Notes: generated by a model not told the origin, from the sequence alone. A DNA stretch of 64,000 nucleotides from Pythium myriotylum (GCA_023091665.1 JALJCQ010000004.1:1612001-1676000); one strand, 5' to 3'; numbered from the stretch's first letter, positions 10,602-21,031 are shown. Numbers and translations: made by a program.

Positions 10602-13129
10602 CTAGTTTAAATACTGCAGAACCGCCGCCGGCATGGTGCCAACTGCGGACTGGTTCTCAGCAGATTTCGACCAGGACTTGAGGCCTTCCAGAGCTCGTGT
10701 GACTTCGCACTGGCCTTGAGCATGCACCTTCTGGCAAGCAGGGCACTGCTTCCAGCAGTTGTCTGCCGAATGGCCCAGTTGCTTGCAGAGCGTGCACGGG
10801 GTACGGTTCGGGCAATCGCGGGCCCAGTGACCGGTACCGCCGCACTCGTAGCACTTGGAGTCATCACGGCCTGGACTTGGGTCACGAGGACCTGGCCTGG
10901 GTGAGGATGACCGGCTAGAACGCCAGTCGGAAGAAGACTGAGAAGGTCGACCACGGTCGCGAGACCGGTCGACAACGGCTTGGAACACCGGTTCAGCTCG
11001 GTCATGCCACTCTTCGCCGCACTCGTCACCCGGCGGATCTTCGAAGCGGACCATCGGGCGCTACCTGGCTCGCGAAGCCAACTCGCGGTCTTCATCGTCG
11101 TCGTACGTTTAGTACACACGAGCAGGCTGCCGGTTCGACGCTTGGTTACGCTCCTCGGACCTGGCTCGCGGACGAGATGCCGGATACGCCGGCTGGGCCG
11201 ACTGGTCCTCGAGGTCCAGCAACGTCTGGTCGAGCTTCTTCAGCGTACTGAATGACCTGCCGGCTAGCGCATGCCGAGTATCGGGGTCGGAGAGCGTACG
11301 GATAAACTGGTTCACATGTGGTCGCAGGTCGTCTGGGCTCACAAGTCGGACGCGTGCCTTCTTGGCCAGAGCGTTGTAGCGCCACAGATAATCGCGCGGC
11401 GACTCATGACGCTTCTGCTTAGCGTTGTAGTAACGCTCGGCCGGTGAGTCACGCGACTCGCAGAACTCGGCTCGGAACGCGTCGAGCAACTCGCCCCAGT
11501 TGTAACGCACTGGTCGTTCGAGCTGGTCGAACCAGTGTTCGCCGGCTCCCTTCACGAACATCCGGAAGTACTTGCACTTCTCGTCGTCAGAGTAGTAGCT
11601 GAACACGTAGACCAAGCGCTCCAACCACTTGCGACGTTCGCTGGGTGAACCGGATCCGTCGAACGGTTCGACAGCGTCGGGTGAGATGAATGGCCGGCTC
11701 TGAACCACGAGCGGAGCATGCAACTGACTTCCAGCAGCGTAATGGAGATTGCCCGGCTGTTCCAGACGCGTCGCACCCGGTTGCGGAGCCTGAGCAAAAC
11801 CGACTGGAGGCATTGCTGGCGGAGCTCTGCCGGCTTGAACCTGTGCACGAACCCCGGCTGCACTTGCCGACAACATCGAATCCTCGTAGCACGAAGGCGG
11901 TTGATGCTGATGCACAACCTGAGAGACCGGGATCGCCGGTTGAACCACTTGACGCCACTGCTCGACTGGTTGTGCACGACGTGCCCAGTCGCGGCGATGG
12001 TCGGGCGAGCTCAGTCGCGTCGACTGCAGGCTCGGCGAGTGACCGGATGCGTCAGAGGCATCTTCGGAGCGGGTTACCCGTTGCGTGGACGGAGATCCTG
12101 GCTCTGCGGTGATACGCACCGCACGTAGAGCGGGTTCTGCTTGAGATCGAGCCACTTGGCTGGACGCGCTGCGCAACCGGTGATCGATCCACGCTTCTGT
12201 CTCGACGTGTAGAAGTACCATGGCGAAGCTGATTTCTGATTCAACTTCAACGTCGAGCAGGCCGACTAGACGAAGTGATGAGCCGACTTGAGCGGATGGC
12301 ACAAGGTTCATGAACGAATAACCAGTCTGCCAGAGAGCCGACTAAAACACCGCAATCCTCTCAACCATGTCGAGAGGTCGGTCGACCAACTTGAACAAGT
12401 CCATACGGACACCAGCGGGGGTTCCTTCGTGAGCCACGCCGAATTCGGTCAACCATGACACCGGTTCATGACACTTCTCCATCACATCTTGAGCGAGCGG
12501 GACCAGCTCCGGCGGCGTGCTCACAGCTCGGCCGACCGGGTTAGGAGACTGGCGCCCACGGCCGGCTTGGACCCAGTGGTCAACGAGACTGCGCACTTCG
12601 AAGCGCTCAGCGTTGGTTAACGCTGCAGCAGGTGCGTTGGGTCGAGTCGCCAGATCCTTCTGACCGGCTCTGGAAGACGACTTGGTGCCGGATTGCGACT
12701 TCGGCGCGCGCTTAGAGCTGCGCCCCTTGGACTTCACGCCGGACTCGCTCGCCGTGTCTGGCGTCCCTGCACGGTCTCGCCCCGGTTCTCGGCCTCGAGC
12801 AACACCGGCCTCCGGCTTTGATGACGACTTCCTCAAGGGAGGTCTGTCGCCAGCCTTCTCTGACCGAGCACTCGCGCCCTTCCCGGCTCGTTGGCTCGAC
12901 TTGACACGCTCGCCGTCGCTAACCGAATGGAAGCTCCCTGCATCATCGCGTGCCGGTTTCTTCTCTTCTTCTTCTTTTTCCTCGTCGTCGCTGAACATGG
13001 TCAAGCGACTCAAGAGGTCGGTTGCGGACCGAACTCGGTTGCCGGCTTCACGCCGGCGTTCGACGCCCTCACTGCCTTGCTCCGTAGATCTTCAGCTTCA
13101 GACACCGGCTTAGGATCAGACGTACTCAT
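10602..13129 (-). pseudogene. Gag (capsid and nucleocapsid) with three in-frame stops
   Basis: The likely start is the ATG whose first base is 13129 (MSTSDPKPVSE), just inside the primer-binding site. A frameshift near 13030 leads into the main frame, which stays open to 10602 apart from TAG at 12342-12344, TAA at 11109-11111 and TAG at 11061-11063. The N-terminus is charged and Ser/Lys-rich. The capsid domain is recognisable at about 11700-11300 (KWLERLVYVFSYYSDDEK, GEHWFDQL, AKQKRHESPRDYLWRY). The nucleocapsid has a CCHC knuckle, CYECGGTGHWARDC, followed by Cys-rich TLCKQLGHSADNCW. Gag forms the particle shell and packages RNA. Three stops in an otherwise open frame suggest recent nonsense mutations rather than long decay. 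Confidence 0.85.
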
Positions 13130-13158
13130 GGCGGATGCACTCACGTGACCTTTACCAG

Positions 13159-13176
13159 CTCCTGGCATACGCACCA
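13159..13176 (-). promoter_or_regulatory. Primer-binding site candidate
   Basis: Four bases inside the 5' LTR the minus strand reads TGGTGCGTATGCCAGGAG. It begins with the TGG needed to pair with a tRNA CCA end and implies a tRNA with an acceptor 3' strand of CATACGC plus A before CCA. I cannot name the tRNA; it is not the tRNA-Pro of this window. The matching polypurine tract beside the 3' LTR (2381-2394) is weak. Confidence 0.5.
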
Positions 13177-13180
13177 GTTG

Positions 13181-14362
13181 TGATGTAGCGGTCGTACGTT
13201 TTTGACAATCCACCCGGCTCCAACTAGCGAAGGGGTAGCGCTAGGAGCCGGGAAACACTTGCCAAACTTAGCTGCTCACGCTCTGCTGCTGCTGCGATTC
13301 CGGTTCAGTCACGACAGACTAACCCGGTTGCAATAGCAGGCAAAAAGCGATCGCAGAAGGTGGGCAAAGCTTTCTCCACGCAGATATCCAAAGATGACTA
13401 GCGCAAGCGAGATAGAATGCTCACCCGGCTAGCACCTCACGTTGTGTACCCTTTAACGGTTCTTCAGAAGCTGGGTAATAGAGGAAATGACCCGCTACCC
13501 GATGCTGTCTGATTTGGTAGGCAAACCGGTTGCCAGAACCTTCAGATACTACGGAAATGCAAGGGAAAAGGGGGGACTGTGACGGCACGGAGCGATCAAC
13601 CAGTCCAAGCAACCGGTCCCAGACCGGAGCAAACGCAAGAAAGACAAATACAATAGAATGTATTACCGGGTTTCCCAGTTAATACAGCTCGCCACCACAC
13701 TATAAAAACCCTCAGTCCGTGGCCTGAGCCACTTCCCTTAGGTTATCGAACCAGGAAACCGCTTCACCCAGTCACTTGACCGGCTCCACGACCCGCAAGG
13801 CAACGCACACACACGCAGTACACACCGCCAGAGCACTCCCCCACACAGCCAGTACCTTAGAGAACCGGGATGTCGAGGTGGCCGCCGATACAACTGCTGT
13901 TGTAGGCCCGAAGACTTGGAGCTGACAAGGCAAAAGGGGAAGTCTATTACGGAGGGTGGGCCGGTTGTCCCGTCCCTCTTATAACCGGGAGAACCTGTTT
14001 ACTAAACCAGAATCGAGGAGGTACCGGCGGGTGCGAATCAGATTCCAATGGGTTCGCGGACCAGTACGGACGGCTAATGGCACACACGAAACTAACGGTA
14101 ATTTTCCGCTAGAACCGGTAATATACTAGACACTTCCCTGAAATCTCTAACTGGCTGGTAATATTCGCCAGTGGAGTCAGGTACCGTGTTTTCCGGTACT
14201 ATTAGTGTGGCACAACCGGAAACTGGGTATAAATACCCAGCTAGTGTGTAGTACACAATTTTAGACCTATCCTAAAGAACCACAGTGGTTCTTGACAGTT
14301 CCCGGTCCCACAGAGATGGGGAATTCCGGGAAAGTCCGCGGGGAACCGGTCCCGCTACATCA
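13181..14362 (-). repeat. 5' LTR of the Gypsy element
   Basis: The partner of the LTR at 1199-2380, same length (1182 bp). By eye four substitutions distinguish the copies: one C/T near 1439/13421, one A/C and one A/G around 2014-2040, and one C/T near 2145. The terminal inverted octamers are intact. The palindromic TATA box is at 14223-14240. Confidence 0.93.
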
Positions 14363-15284
14363 AATCTGGCTTGTTGGCTTTGTGGAGATCGATAGCACTT
14401 AGCCAGCCGGTCAAACGCAGAGCCGTTCCTAGTCGACCTCTTCGCGGTCGTGCCGGATGCGTGGGGGGTGAGACTTGTGATCGCCTCGAGGCGTGCGCGT
14501 GCCTAGCCGGATACTTCGTCGGCAGGTACTCGCGGCGGATCAGTTGATCGACGCCTTTCCTTCCTTTCCTTCAAGCGCTGCGATACTCCCTGTGAGCACG
14601 CGCCGCTGCCTTGATCTTCGTCGAGCACGCGGGCTCGTCGACGTTTAACGTCACCTTTCTGATAGATGACGGGACTTGGTTGAGCTCCGGGCTCCTTGTA
14701 CTGACTGACTTGAGTACTTGGTGGCAAAATTCGGAGTCTATTGTCCTTAGTTATGCTAGCCTGCTAAATACTCCAAGCCTTGCTGTCCACTACTTTGGCG
14801 GTCCTACCCTACATGTCTCTACGTTACCTAATGGCTATCTGTTCACGGACGAATGCGCAAATACCAGGTGATCTTCACCTGACCAGTTGAGGTGAACGTC
14901 TGTCGGTCGGCTGAGGTGATCATCCGTCGGTCGGCTGAGGCAGTCGGTCATCTGTCGATTGGCTGACGGTTACAATCTTGCGACAACGTGTCAGCATCGC
15001 TTCGTGCGACATCTCGTTCGGTCGACATCCACACCCATTAGCCCGCGTTGACTTCCTCAGAAAAACCTCAGAACGGCTTTACCACAGCGCCCCTGTCGGC
15101 TAAGAGATCGTTGCAGACGGTTGCTTAGTCGAAAAACCTTGAGCCGTTCGGTATCCACAATCTGCTGCGCAATCAACCATCCGCGTTCTCGGGTGCCCGG
15201 CGCAGTCTCGGTCCTCATTCTCGAATTCACGTCGTCCAGCGCATCTGACCCTCAGCGCCCCGGTACCTCGCACGCGCTTCGACT
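14363..15284. other. Unassigned flank, possible tail of an older Gypsy element
   Basis: No convincing gene. A minus-strand open frame at 14503-14727 is short and unrecognised. The only structure is a short direct repeat at 14888-14963. Given the order integrase, chromodomain, antisense-ORF remnant to its right, this stretch could be the 3' end of the second Gypsy remnant, but I could not find a repeated LTR. Confidence 0.35.
14888..14963. repeat. 24-bp tandem repeat, about three units
   Basis: Two units of 24 bp (14888-14911 and 14912-14935), both ending in CGTCGGTCGGC or a close variant, are followed by a degenerate longer third unit to 14963. No function is evident. Confidence 0.6.
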
Positions 15285-16502
15285 ATGAGCGACTTTGATG
15301 AAGGTTCCAACCCGTGGGACGACCGGAAGCGCCTGCGCGATGATCTTCGGTACAAGATCAACAAGGTGGCCGACCTATTCGTGCTTGAAGGTCGGCCTCC
15401 TCGCGACTTCCAAGCATGCCATGCTCGGCTCTTGGACGGCATTCTCGGCCATTGCCGAATGTGACTGCACAATCTTGGAACGGCTGGCAGGTGCGGGGAG
15501 CATGCCGACCTAGTCTCTGACCAAGTCGATCAACTCATCCGGACGCTCGGTTGCTTGCAGGCCGCACCCGACAGAAGATCAGCTGCTCGGCTCGTTGAAG
15601 GCCGTTCAGGCGGAGCGCGACAAGCTTCGGGAGGGTCAACGTGTCGGCGAGACGGCGGTGATTGAGCCACGGTCGTTGACCAACTCAGACTTCGAGAGCC
15701 TGCAAAGAACTGCAGAAGCTAAGTTCCGCCAGCTTGCATCGAAGGAAGGTGGACGACCGTGGCCGGCCTACCCCCCCGGACACCACCCCCGGACACCCGA
15801 GTGCCTCTCTCACCCGAGGGTATGTATGAAGTTTTGCGATCCAATAACGCCATTTACACCATCAGCTGATCAGGAAACTCGCACGGCAACCAACCATCGG
15901 CTATCAGAGATCGATCGAGCAACATCCGCTCAAGTAGGAGCTGAGTCTGCAAGGTCATCAGCACCCACTTGACCGAGGCTGCGACCAGGGGTTCTAATTC
16001 TTGATGACTCAGAGTCCGATAATGCTGCGCCCGAGCGACGTAGTAGCCCCAACATGCGACGATCGGTTACATCGCCGGCAAAGAGCACGACACGTACGCG
16101 AGCGAGTGATGTCACCGAGATGTCTGGTGAGGACGTGGATGACGACTTGGATTTACTCGTCGACCAGTTTGAGAGTGGAGGGTTCATGTGAGCGGAAATG
16201 ATGACGACAGCGATGAAGAGGCGCATGGTGACTCAGAAGTGGACACATCGACCGCTTCACACAAAACCAGAGGTGTCAAGCCCAGTGCGTGTACCAAGTC
16301 GGCTTCACTTGGCAAGCGATCGGTCCACGGCGATCGGCCTTCTGTTCCGCTTGGTAAAAAGGCGAGATCAACCACGACGACGGCGCCGACAAGGCAGCTC
16401 AAGAAGTCGCTCTCCACCCCAGCTTCCATATCGCTCGCCATTAGCCTGTTCAAAAGCTGCAGCTCGCAAAACTTCTTGGACGTTCTCCCTTTTATTTCGT
16501 GA
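15285..16502 (+). pseudogene. Antisense-ORF-like remnant beside the second Gypsy element
   Basis: Several open pieces in different frames read as protein. An ATG at 15285 starts a charged 59-residue piece (DDRKRLRDDLRYKINK). At about 15570-15760 there is a coiled-coil-like stretch (LKAVQAERDKLREG). From about 16000 to 16190 an acidic, Ser/Thr-rich piece (MSGEDVDDDLDLLVDQFES) is followed by NDDDSDEEAHGDSE, ending at 16502. It lies opposite to the integrase/chromodomain remnant, just as the antisense ORF of the large Gypsy element does, and has the same order: charged N-terminus, coiled coil, acidic linker. I could not show sequence identity by eye, so the relation is inferred from position and composition. 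Confidence 0.35.
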
Positions 16503-16928
16503 GTGGTCCATCCGACGATTACAAAGCCACTCACTTTAGGACACATCACCAGTCTGCTCGGCTCATCCCATTGTGCGTGATGCCTCTCATCGACGACTTG
16601 CCACAATTCACTTGACAAATACAGTATGCGACAAAATTTTCGAAACGTATTTTTTGATCCAGATCGAATTTTGACAAACAAATGCCACCATCAGATGCCT
16701 CTTTCAAACCGCAAGCGATTGACGTGTCGTTTGGCCCCCACGGACACACAATTTACGAGATGCAACAAAATATCAAAACACGGTGGGTTCCAACACGTGT
16801 CAGTCACCACTGCAAACAATCTTTGGCCACATAATTAACCTTTTTACGAGCTCCAAACGCGTTGCAAATGTGCTGGGTTTGAAGCACACGCTTGCGCGCG
16901 CGCGCCATTTCATTCCGGATTCGCAACG

Positions 16929-17917
16929 ATGGGTGGGGCCCCAGCACTGAGCATCAAAGAGAAGCAGGCCATTTTGGCGCTTCGCGCGCGCAGAACGACG
17001 TTCAAAGCCATGGCTAGTATCGTCGAACGATCTGTTGGTGCTGTCTACAAGGTATGCAAAGGTGTGGCAGTCTCTGGCCCGCCTGCGAAGGTGGTAGGCC
17101 ACGCAAAGTGGACGAACGTACCCAGCGTCTAATCGTCCACAAGCCTACCGCAGGCCACGGCGGTGCCAAAACAATTCGAAACGAGTTGCAATTGGCTACA
17201 TCGGTGCGTACTGTACAGCGCTACATCTCTATCGCGCCGTGGATGAAGTTCAAGCGTATCCGACGTCGCCCCAACCTCCAAACTCGCCACAAGATTGCCA
17301 GGGTGGCATGGGCCCAAGAGCATGATGGTCTCGACGACTACTGGTGGGCAAATGTGGTGTTCAGTGACGAGAAGTGGAATCTTGACGGTCCTGACGGCTA
17401 CCGTCACTGGGTCGACAGCAGAGCTCCGCAACCGGTCCAAGTAACTCGTCACTCGGGCGGTGGTTCGGTTATGATCTGGGGGGGGGGGGGGGGGGGGGGG
17501 GGGCGGTAAGTCAACTTTGAAGTTCCTAAATGGTCGTATGAACTCGGTTGGATACGTGGCAACACTGCAGGAGCATTTGCAACCGCTGTTGATCGCGAGA
17601 CACAAATTTTTCAGCACGACAATGCATCGTGCCATCCGTCGCGGCACACTCGGGAGTGGCTCAGGGACCAGAACATCGATGTTCTGCCGTGGCCAGCCCT
17701 CTCCCCGGATCTAAACCCAATTGAGAACGTGTGGGGCTTCCTCACGCACAAAGTTTACGCCAATGGACGTCAATTCTACTCCGTCAACGACCTAAAATGT
17801 GCAACTCAAGTGGCATGGGACGAGCTGCCGGCCTCCTACCTTGCTACACTGATCCAATCGATGCCAAATCGTGTCCAGGCACTCGAGAATGAGCGGAGAG
17901 GATACATTTCGTATTAG
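16929..17917 (+). pseudogene. Tc1-type transposase, DD34E, frameshifted
   Basis: The gene is read in pieces. An N-terminal helix-turn-helix region (LSIKEKQAILALRARRTTF) shifts frame near 17070. The central part carries the first Asp in VVFSDEKWNLDG and the conserved SVMIWGG. At that glycine motif lies a run of 26 G (17478-17503). After it the frame continues with KFLNGRMNSVGYVATLQ, shifts in a T run near 17605, and gives the second Asp in IFQHDNASCHPSRH and the Glu in SPDLNPIENVWGF; 34 residues separate them. It stops at 17915-17917. It would cut at the element ends and insert at TA. Not functional as read. Confidence 0.87.
17478..17503 (+). repeat. Poly(G) run of 26 bases inside the transposase
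   Basis: An uninterrupted G26 replaces the two glycine codons of the conserved WGG motif. It probably grew from a short G-rich codon pair by slippage, and can form G-quadruplex DNA. A homopolymer of this length may also be miscounted in the assembly. Confidence 0.9.
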
Positions 17918-18423
17918 CAACGTGTGCAGACGACGGTAAGAGCATTCTTACTGCTGATGAAACTCACGTTCCATTCATGACACAGTAGTTAACTTTGGTT
18001 AACTAATACGTTTTGTTTTGTAACTTTCTCAAAAATTGGATTCTGACATCGGTAAACGTCGCATTCGGTGCAGATTGAAAAATGATTTATGGTGTTTTTG
18101 GATTCACGAAAAACCTACTCTGAGCGAAAATACGTTTGTTTAGGAAAAAGTTCACAACATTTTGTCGCATACTGTACATACGCCACCTGTCCTCCATGCC
18201 ATGACCCGCGCCTTCCGTGGGCCATTTATCGACGACACGAGCCAGTTAATCACGTGCACAATCAACTGACCTGTTCGTCGTTGCCTCAACCCATTCCACC
18301 ACCACACGCGCCTCCCACGTGCCTGTTTCGATGGCCCCCAGCCGAATACCGCTTGACGATTGTTTGACTCGTCCGTCACCCCCACACTGACAGCTGGCAC
18401 AATGCCTATCACCTGTCGGTCAC

Positions 18424-20067
18424 CTACTCGTCTTCCGTCTCCACCACGGCGAATTGACCACGGGAGCGTAACCGCGACTCGTATTCAGCAAGCAGACTCG
18501 GTGCGTCGAGCTCATCCTCTGCTATTCAATCGACTTCGTCGTAGCCGACCCAGCGGACTAAATACTGCCGTACCGAGCGCCCCTGCCGAGCGATTTGAAC
18601 ATCTCGATGGTCTTGGATAGATTCCACCTCATACACGCCTGCGTCGTTGTCAGGCTCGAACGAATCCTCTGGAAGGAGCGCCCCGTCAAAGTCCAACCGA
18701 TCGCCATCGGCGACCTCGAGCTCTACAGTCGGTCGGACGATAAACTCTTTCCATAATTTCAACCTTGACACGTGCACGAGTGGGTTAACCCTTTCCTGGT
18801 CATAATTTTTACAATAGGAATATTATCAGTATACAAAAGTCAAGAATATAAGCTGCAGAAGGGAACAAATTGTTCACTCTGGAAATGAAGTTATAAATAT
18901 TTCGTACCGTGTTTTGTAACAAATTTTTTCTACAAAAAGCCATCATATGGGATAGTACACCATATGGAACAACTTTGGTCGACTCAGATTTTATCTGAAA
19001 CCTATCCACTTTTGCCAAAGGGAACAAATTGTTCCCTTCTGAGGGGGTTCCAACTACCCACTTTTGCAAACACATCAGAAGGGCAAGAAATGTACCATTT
19101 ACCATGAAAGGGTTAAAAATGTAGTCGGTTCCATCCACCACTAACTTCACGAGTTGGGAAGCTGGTTCTAGGACACCAAATGGTCCATGTCGAAGGTGTG
19201 CAAGCTTCTTAGCATACCCTGGACGCACTTGGTTGATGAAAAGCCATACGCGATCACCTGATTTGATGTCGATTCGCTCACCACAAGCATCTTCGTTGGC
19301 TTGATCACTTCTTGCATCGACTGCTGCTTGGAGGAGTTGATTGGCATCCTCGCGAGCTCTTCGGCACTGTGCCTGAATGTTCAATCCTCATTGCTTGGCA
19401 TTCGCATGCCCCTCGTCCACGACCGATCGGCAGGCCGACTTCCAACGTAGTGTGCGGTTCCCATCCATAGAGAAGATAGAACGGGATCTCCTGATGGACA
19501 CGATCAAATCACGAGTTGAGCGTGAAGACTAATCGCTCTGCATAGTCGTCCCAATTACGTTGGTTCGGGTCGGCCACGTATAACTTCTCGGCGCGCATGA
19601 CCGTCTGCACCATGCGCTCGGTTGTTCCATTTGCCTGCGGTCGGTAGGCTAGAGAACTTGGACATGAACCCAGGTTCTCTATCATGACGGATCAGCTGAC
19701 TAGCGCCGTACCGTCGATAGACCAATCGCTCGTAAGACTCAGCGACGACTTGAGGTTCACGTGAAGGGTTTGCAGACACTATGAGGAGTCCGGTGTGATG
19801 GTCAACCCATACAAGCAGCTCCGTGTTTCCCCGGTGTGATCGCGGTAGAGACGGCAGATGATTCATACCAACCACCTGGAATGGTCGTGTTCGGATGACG
19901 TTGCCCGGTGAGCCCCCACTGAAACACGGCTGCCACTCCCCAGACTGACAGTCGGGGCAAGCTGCAACATTCCTGCGGGGGTCGGTCTTCATACTGAGCA
20001 TGCCAGTAAAGGTGGCGTCGGACCTTCTCATACGCCCGGTTAATCCCTTGATGCCCGCCGGACAGAC
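18424..20067 (-). pseudogene. Second Gypsy element: integrase and chromodomain remnant
   Basis: The minus strand starts abruptly at 20067 inside the integrase zinc-binding domain (GGHQGINRAYEKVRRHLYW, later AACPDCQSG). It continues with the core: the expected first catalytic Asp reads Asn (VVGMNHLP), the second is present (IRHDREPGF), and the Glu is in a shifted frame (NGTTERMVQ). A C-terminal part (KSGDRVWLFINQVRPGYAKKL) is split by a MITE at 18789-19112. The chromodomain follows (VYEVESIQDHRDVQIARQG, QYLVRWVGYDEVD) and is cut by a TGA at 18523-18525, where a conserved Trp is expected. The frame ends at the TAG of 18424-18426. Protease and reverse transcriptase are absent: the tRNA repeat array begins at 20068. 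This is the oldest-looking layer of the window. Confidence 0.85.
18789..19112. mobile_element. piggyBac-like MITE (324 bp) flanked by TTAA
   Basis: The insert is flanked by TTAA at 18785-18788 and 19113-19116. Its ends are inverted: CCCTTTCCTGGT on the left against CCCTTTCATGGT on the right (one mismatch). TTAA duplication with CCC ends is the hallmark of piggyBac transposons. It is AT-rich compared with its surroundings and has no transposase, so it would depend on one supplied elsewhere. Internally the palindrome GGGAACAAATTGTTCCC occurs near the right end (about 19020), with an incomplete copy near the left end (about 18860). Removing it with one TTAA restores a continuous integrase frame (DYIF joined to NPLVHVSRLK). 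Confidence 0.85.
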
Positions 20068-20864
20068 TCTTCGCTTCCTCTCATCTTCTCATCTTCGTCT
20101 CCGAGAGTGTCGAGTGTCGGCTCCTGTCTCTTCGTCACAGCTCCGTGTCGGCTTGCCAGACCCCGCGCAGCGCGGCTACCCGAAATCCTAGCTCACAGCC
20201 TGTCCCCTCTGCACAACACAGCCATCTTCGTTTACTCCTTCGGTGCCTTCTCCGTCTTCTCCGTCTTCCCATTTGCTCGGTCTTCTCGGTCCTCTCGGTC
20301 TTCTCCTTCTCGGTCCTCTCGGTCCTCTCGGTCTTCTCGGTCTTCTCATACGCTCGTCATCGTATCTTCGTTCATACCAGCTGGGAAGAAAACAAAGGAG
20401 AAGAAAAGAAAACACCAACAGTCTCATAGACGATCTTGATTCAGGTTTTGTTTGTTCGTTTGTTTGTTTGGGAAAGAGGAGGGAGGAGAGAAGAAGAGAA
20501 GAGAAGAGAAGAGAAGAGAAGAGAAGAGAAGAGAAGAGAAGAGAAGAGAAGAGAAGAGAAGAGAAGAGAAGAGAAGAGAAGAGAAGAGAAGAGAAGAGAA
20601 GAGAAGAGAAGAGAAGAGAAGAGAAGAGAAGAGAAGAGAAGAGAAGAGAAGAGAAGAGACGAGACGAGACGAGGGAGGAGAGGAGAGGAGAGGAAGGGGT
20701 AGGGTAGGAGTAGGGTAGGGGTGTTGTACGTGGAGGGTGGGAGCTATTGATGGGGGAGAGAGGAGGCAGAGCGATCTGATGGGGGGCGGGAGCAGGCAGG
20801 GTGATTAGTGATGGTGGAAGGCTGGCATGGAGTGGGTCGTGTGACGTTGAAAAAAGATAGACAA
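20068..20864. repeat. First, partial unit of the tRNA-Pro array (edge copy)
   Basis: From 20068 the sequence matches the right-hand part of the ~1.33 kb array unit. It carries more single-base differences than inner units (for example GGCTCCTG for GGCACCTG near 20130, and an extra A in the terminator tract). It contains a strongly expanded GAGAA microsatellite. Long Ser/Leu/Phe or Arg/Glu open frames here are products of the microsatellite. Confidence 0.9.
20496..20658 (+). repeat. Expanded (GAGAA)n microsatellite
   Basis: About 33 copies of the pentamer GAGAA, nearly perfect. The same locus in the other array units has only about two to six copies. Purine-only runs like this can form triplex DNA. 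Confidence 0.95.
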
Positions 20865-20936
20865 GGGCCATGCCGGAGATCGAATCCGGGACCTCTCGCA
20901 CCCTAAGCGAGAATCATACCACTAGACCACATGGCC
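20865..20936 (-). tRNA. tRNA-Pro (anticodon AGG), edge copy of the array
   Basis: A 72-nt gene. Acceptor stem GGCCATG/CATGGCC is a perfect 7 bp with C as discriminator. The anticodon stem CTCGC/GCGAG closes the loop TTAGGGT, giving anticodon AGG (proline, read as IGG after A34 deamination). The T stem CCGGA/TCCGG closes the loop TTCGATC; its last pair is A53-U61 instead of the nearly universal G53-C61, which also alters the internal B box. No intron and no encoded CCA. A T6 Pol III terminator lies 9 nt downstream (20850-20855). A LINE begins at the base directly upstream (20937), so the native 5' flank is lost. Confidence 0.95.
20921..20936. repeat. Left target-site duplication of the LINE
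   Basis: ACTAGACCACATGGCC, identical to 29492-29507. On the minus strand it is the first 16 nt of the tRNA-Pro gene. Confidence 0.92.
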
Positions 20937-21031
20937 TCACTTCTCGTTTTGCCTCGTCGAGCACAAGTCGATCCAAGCAAACAGCTGAAGTAACCAGCCA
21001 ACCAGCCTCCCAGCATTCTCGTCGAACGAAG

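Larger units (their letters stand above)
1199..14362 (-). mobile_element. Ty3/Gypsy LTR retrotransposon with chromodomain and antisense ORF
   Basis: A 13.2 kb element, sense strand minus. Order along the minus strand: 5' LTR (13181-14362), primer-binding site, gag, protease, reverse transcriptase, RNase H, a second RNase H, integrase, chromodomain, stem-loop cluster, an ORF on the opposite strand, 3' LTR (1199-2380). The LTRs differ at only four positions by eye, indicating a recent insertion or LTR conversion. The coding region has three in-frame stops in gag, frameshifts at several domain borders and no integrase zinc-finger domain, so it cannot be autonomous as read. The 5-bp flanks (ctgtg on the left, aatct on the right) do not match, so there is no target-site duplication. 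Confidence 0.9.
16620..18176 (+). mobile_element. Decayed Tc1/mariner element
   Basis: The ends are inverted: CAGTATGCGACAAAAT on the left (from 16622) and its complement ending at 18174, flanked by TA on both sides (16620-16621 and 18175-18176), the Tc1/mariner target duplication. It sits downstream of the chromodomain of the second Gypsy remnant. It is about 1.55 kb including the flanking TAs. Its transposase gene is frameshifted. Confidence 0.88.

Noticed and set aside
1199..14362. Repeat-induced point mutation as the cause of the gag stops
   Set aside because: The LTRs show only four substitutions in 1182 bp and not all are C-to-T/G-to-A; that is far too few for RIP.
14503..14727. 74-codon minus-strand frame as a possible gag piece
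   Set aside because: Charged but without motif; too short to support.
20188..20901. A long minus-strand frame with dozens of Ser-Leu-Leu-Phe repeats and plus-strand Arg-Glu repeat frames
   Set aside because: They are direct translations of the (GAGAA)n microsatellite, whose 15-base period stays open in all frames.
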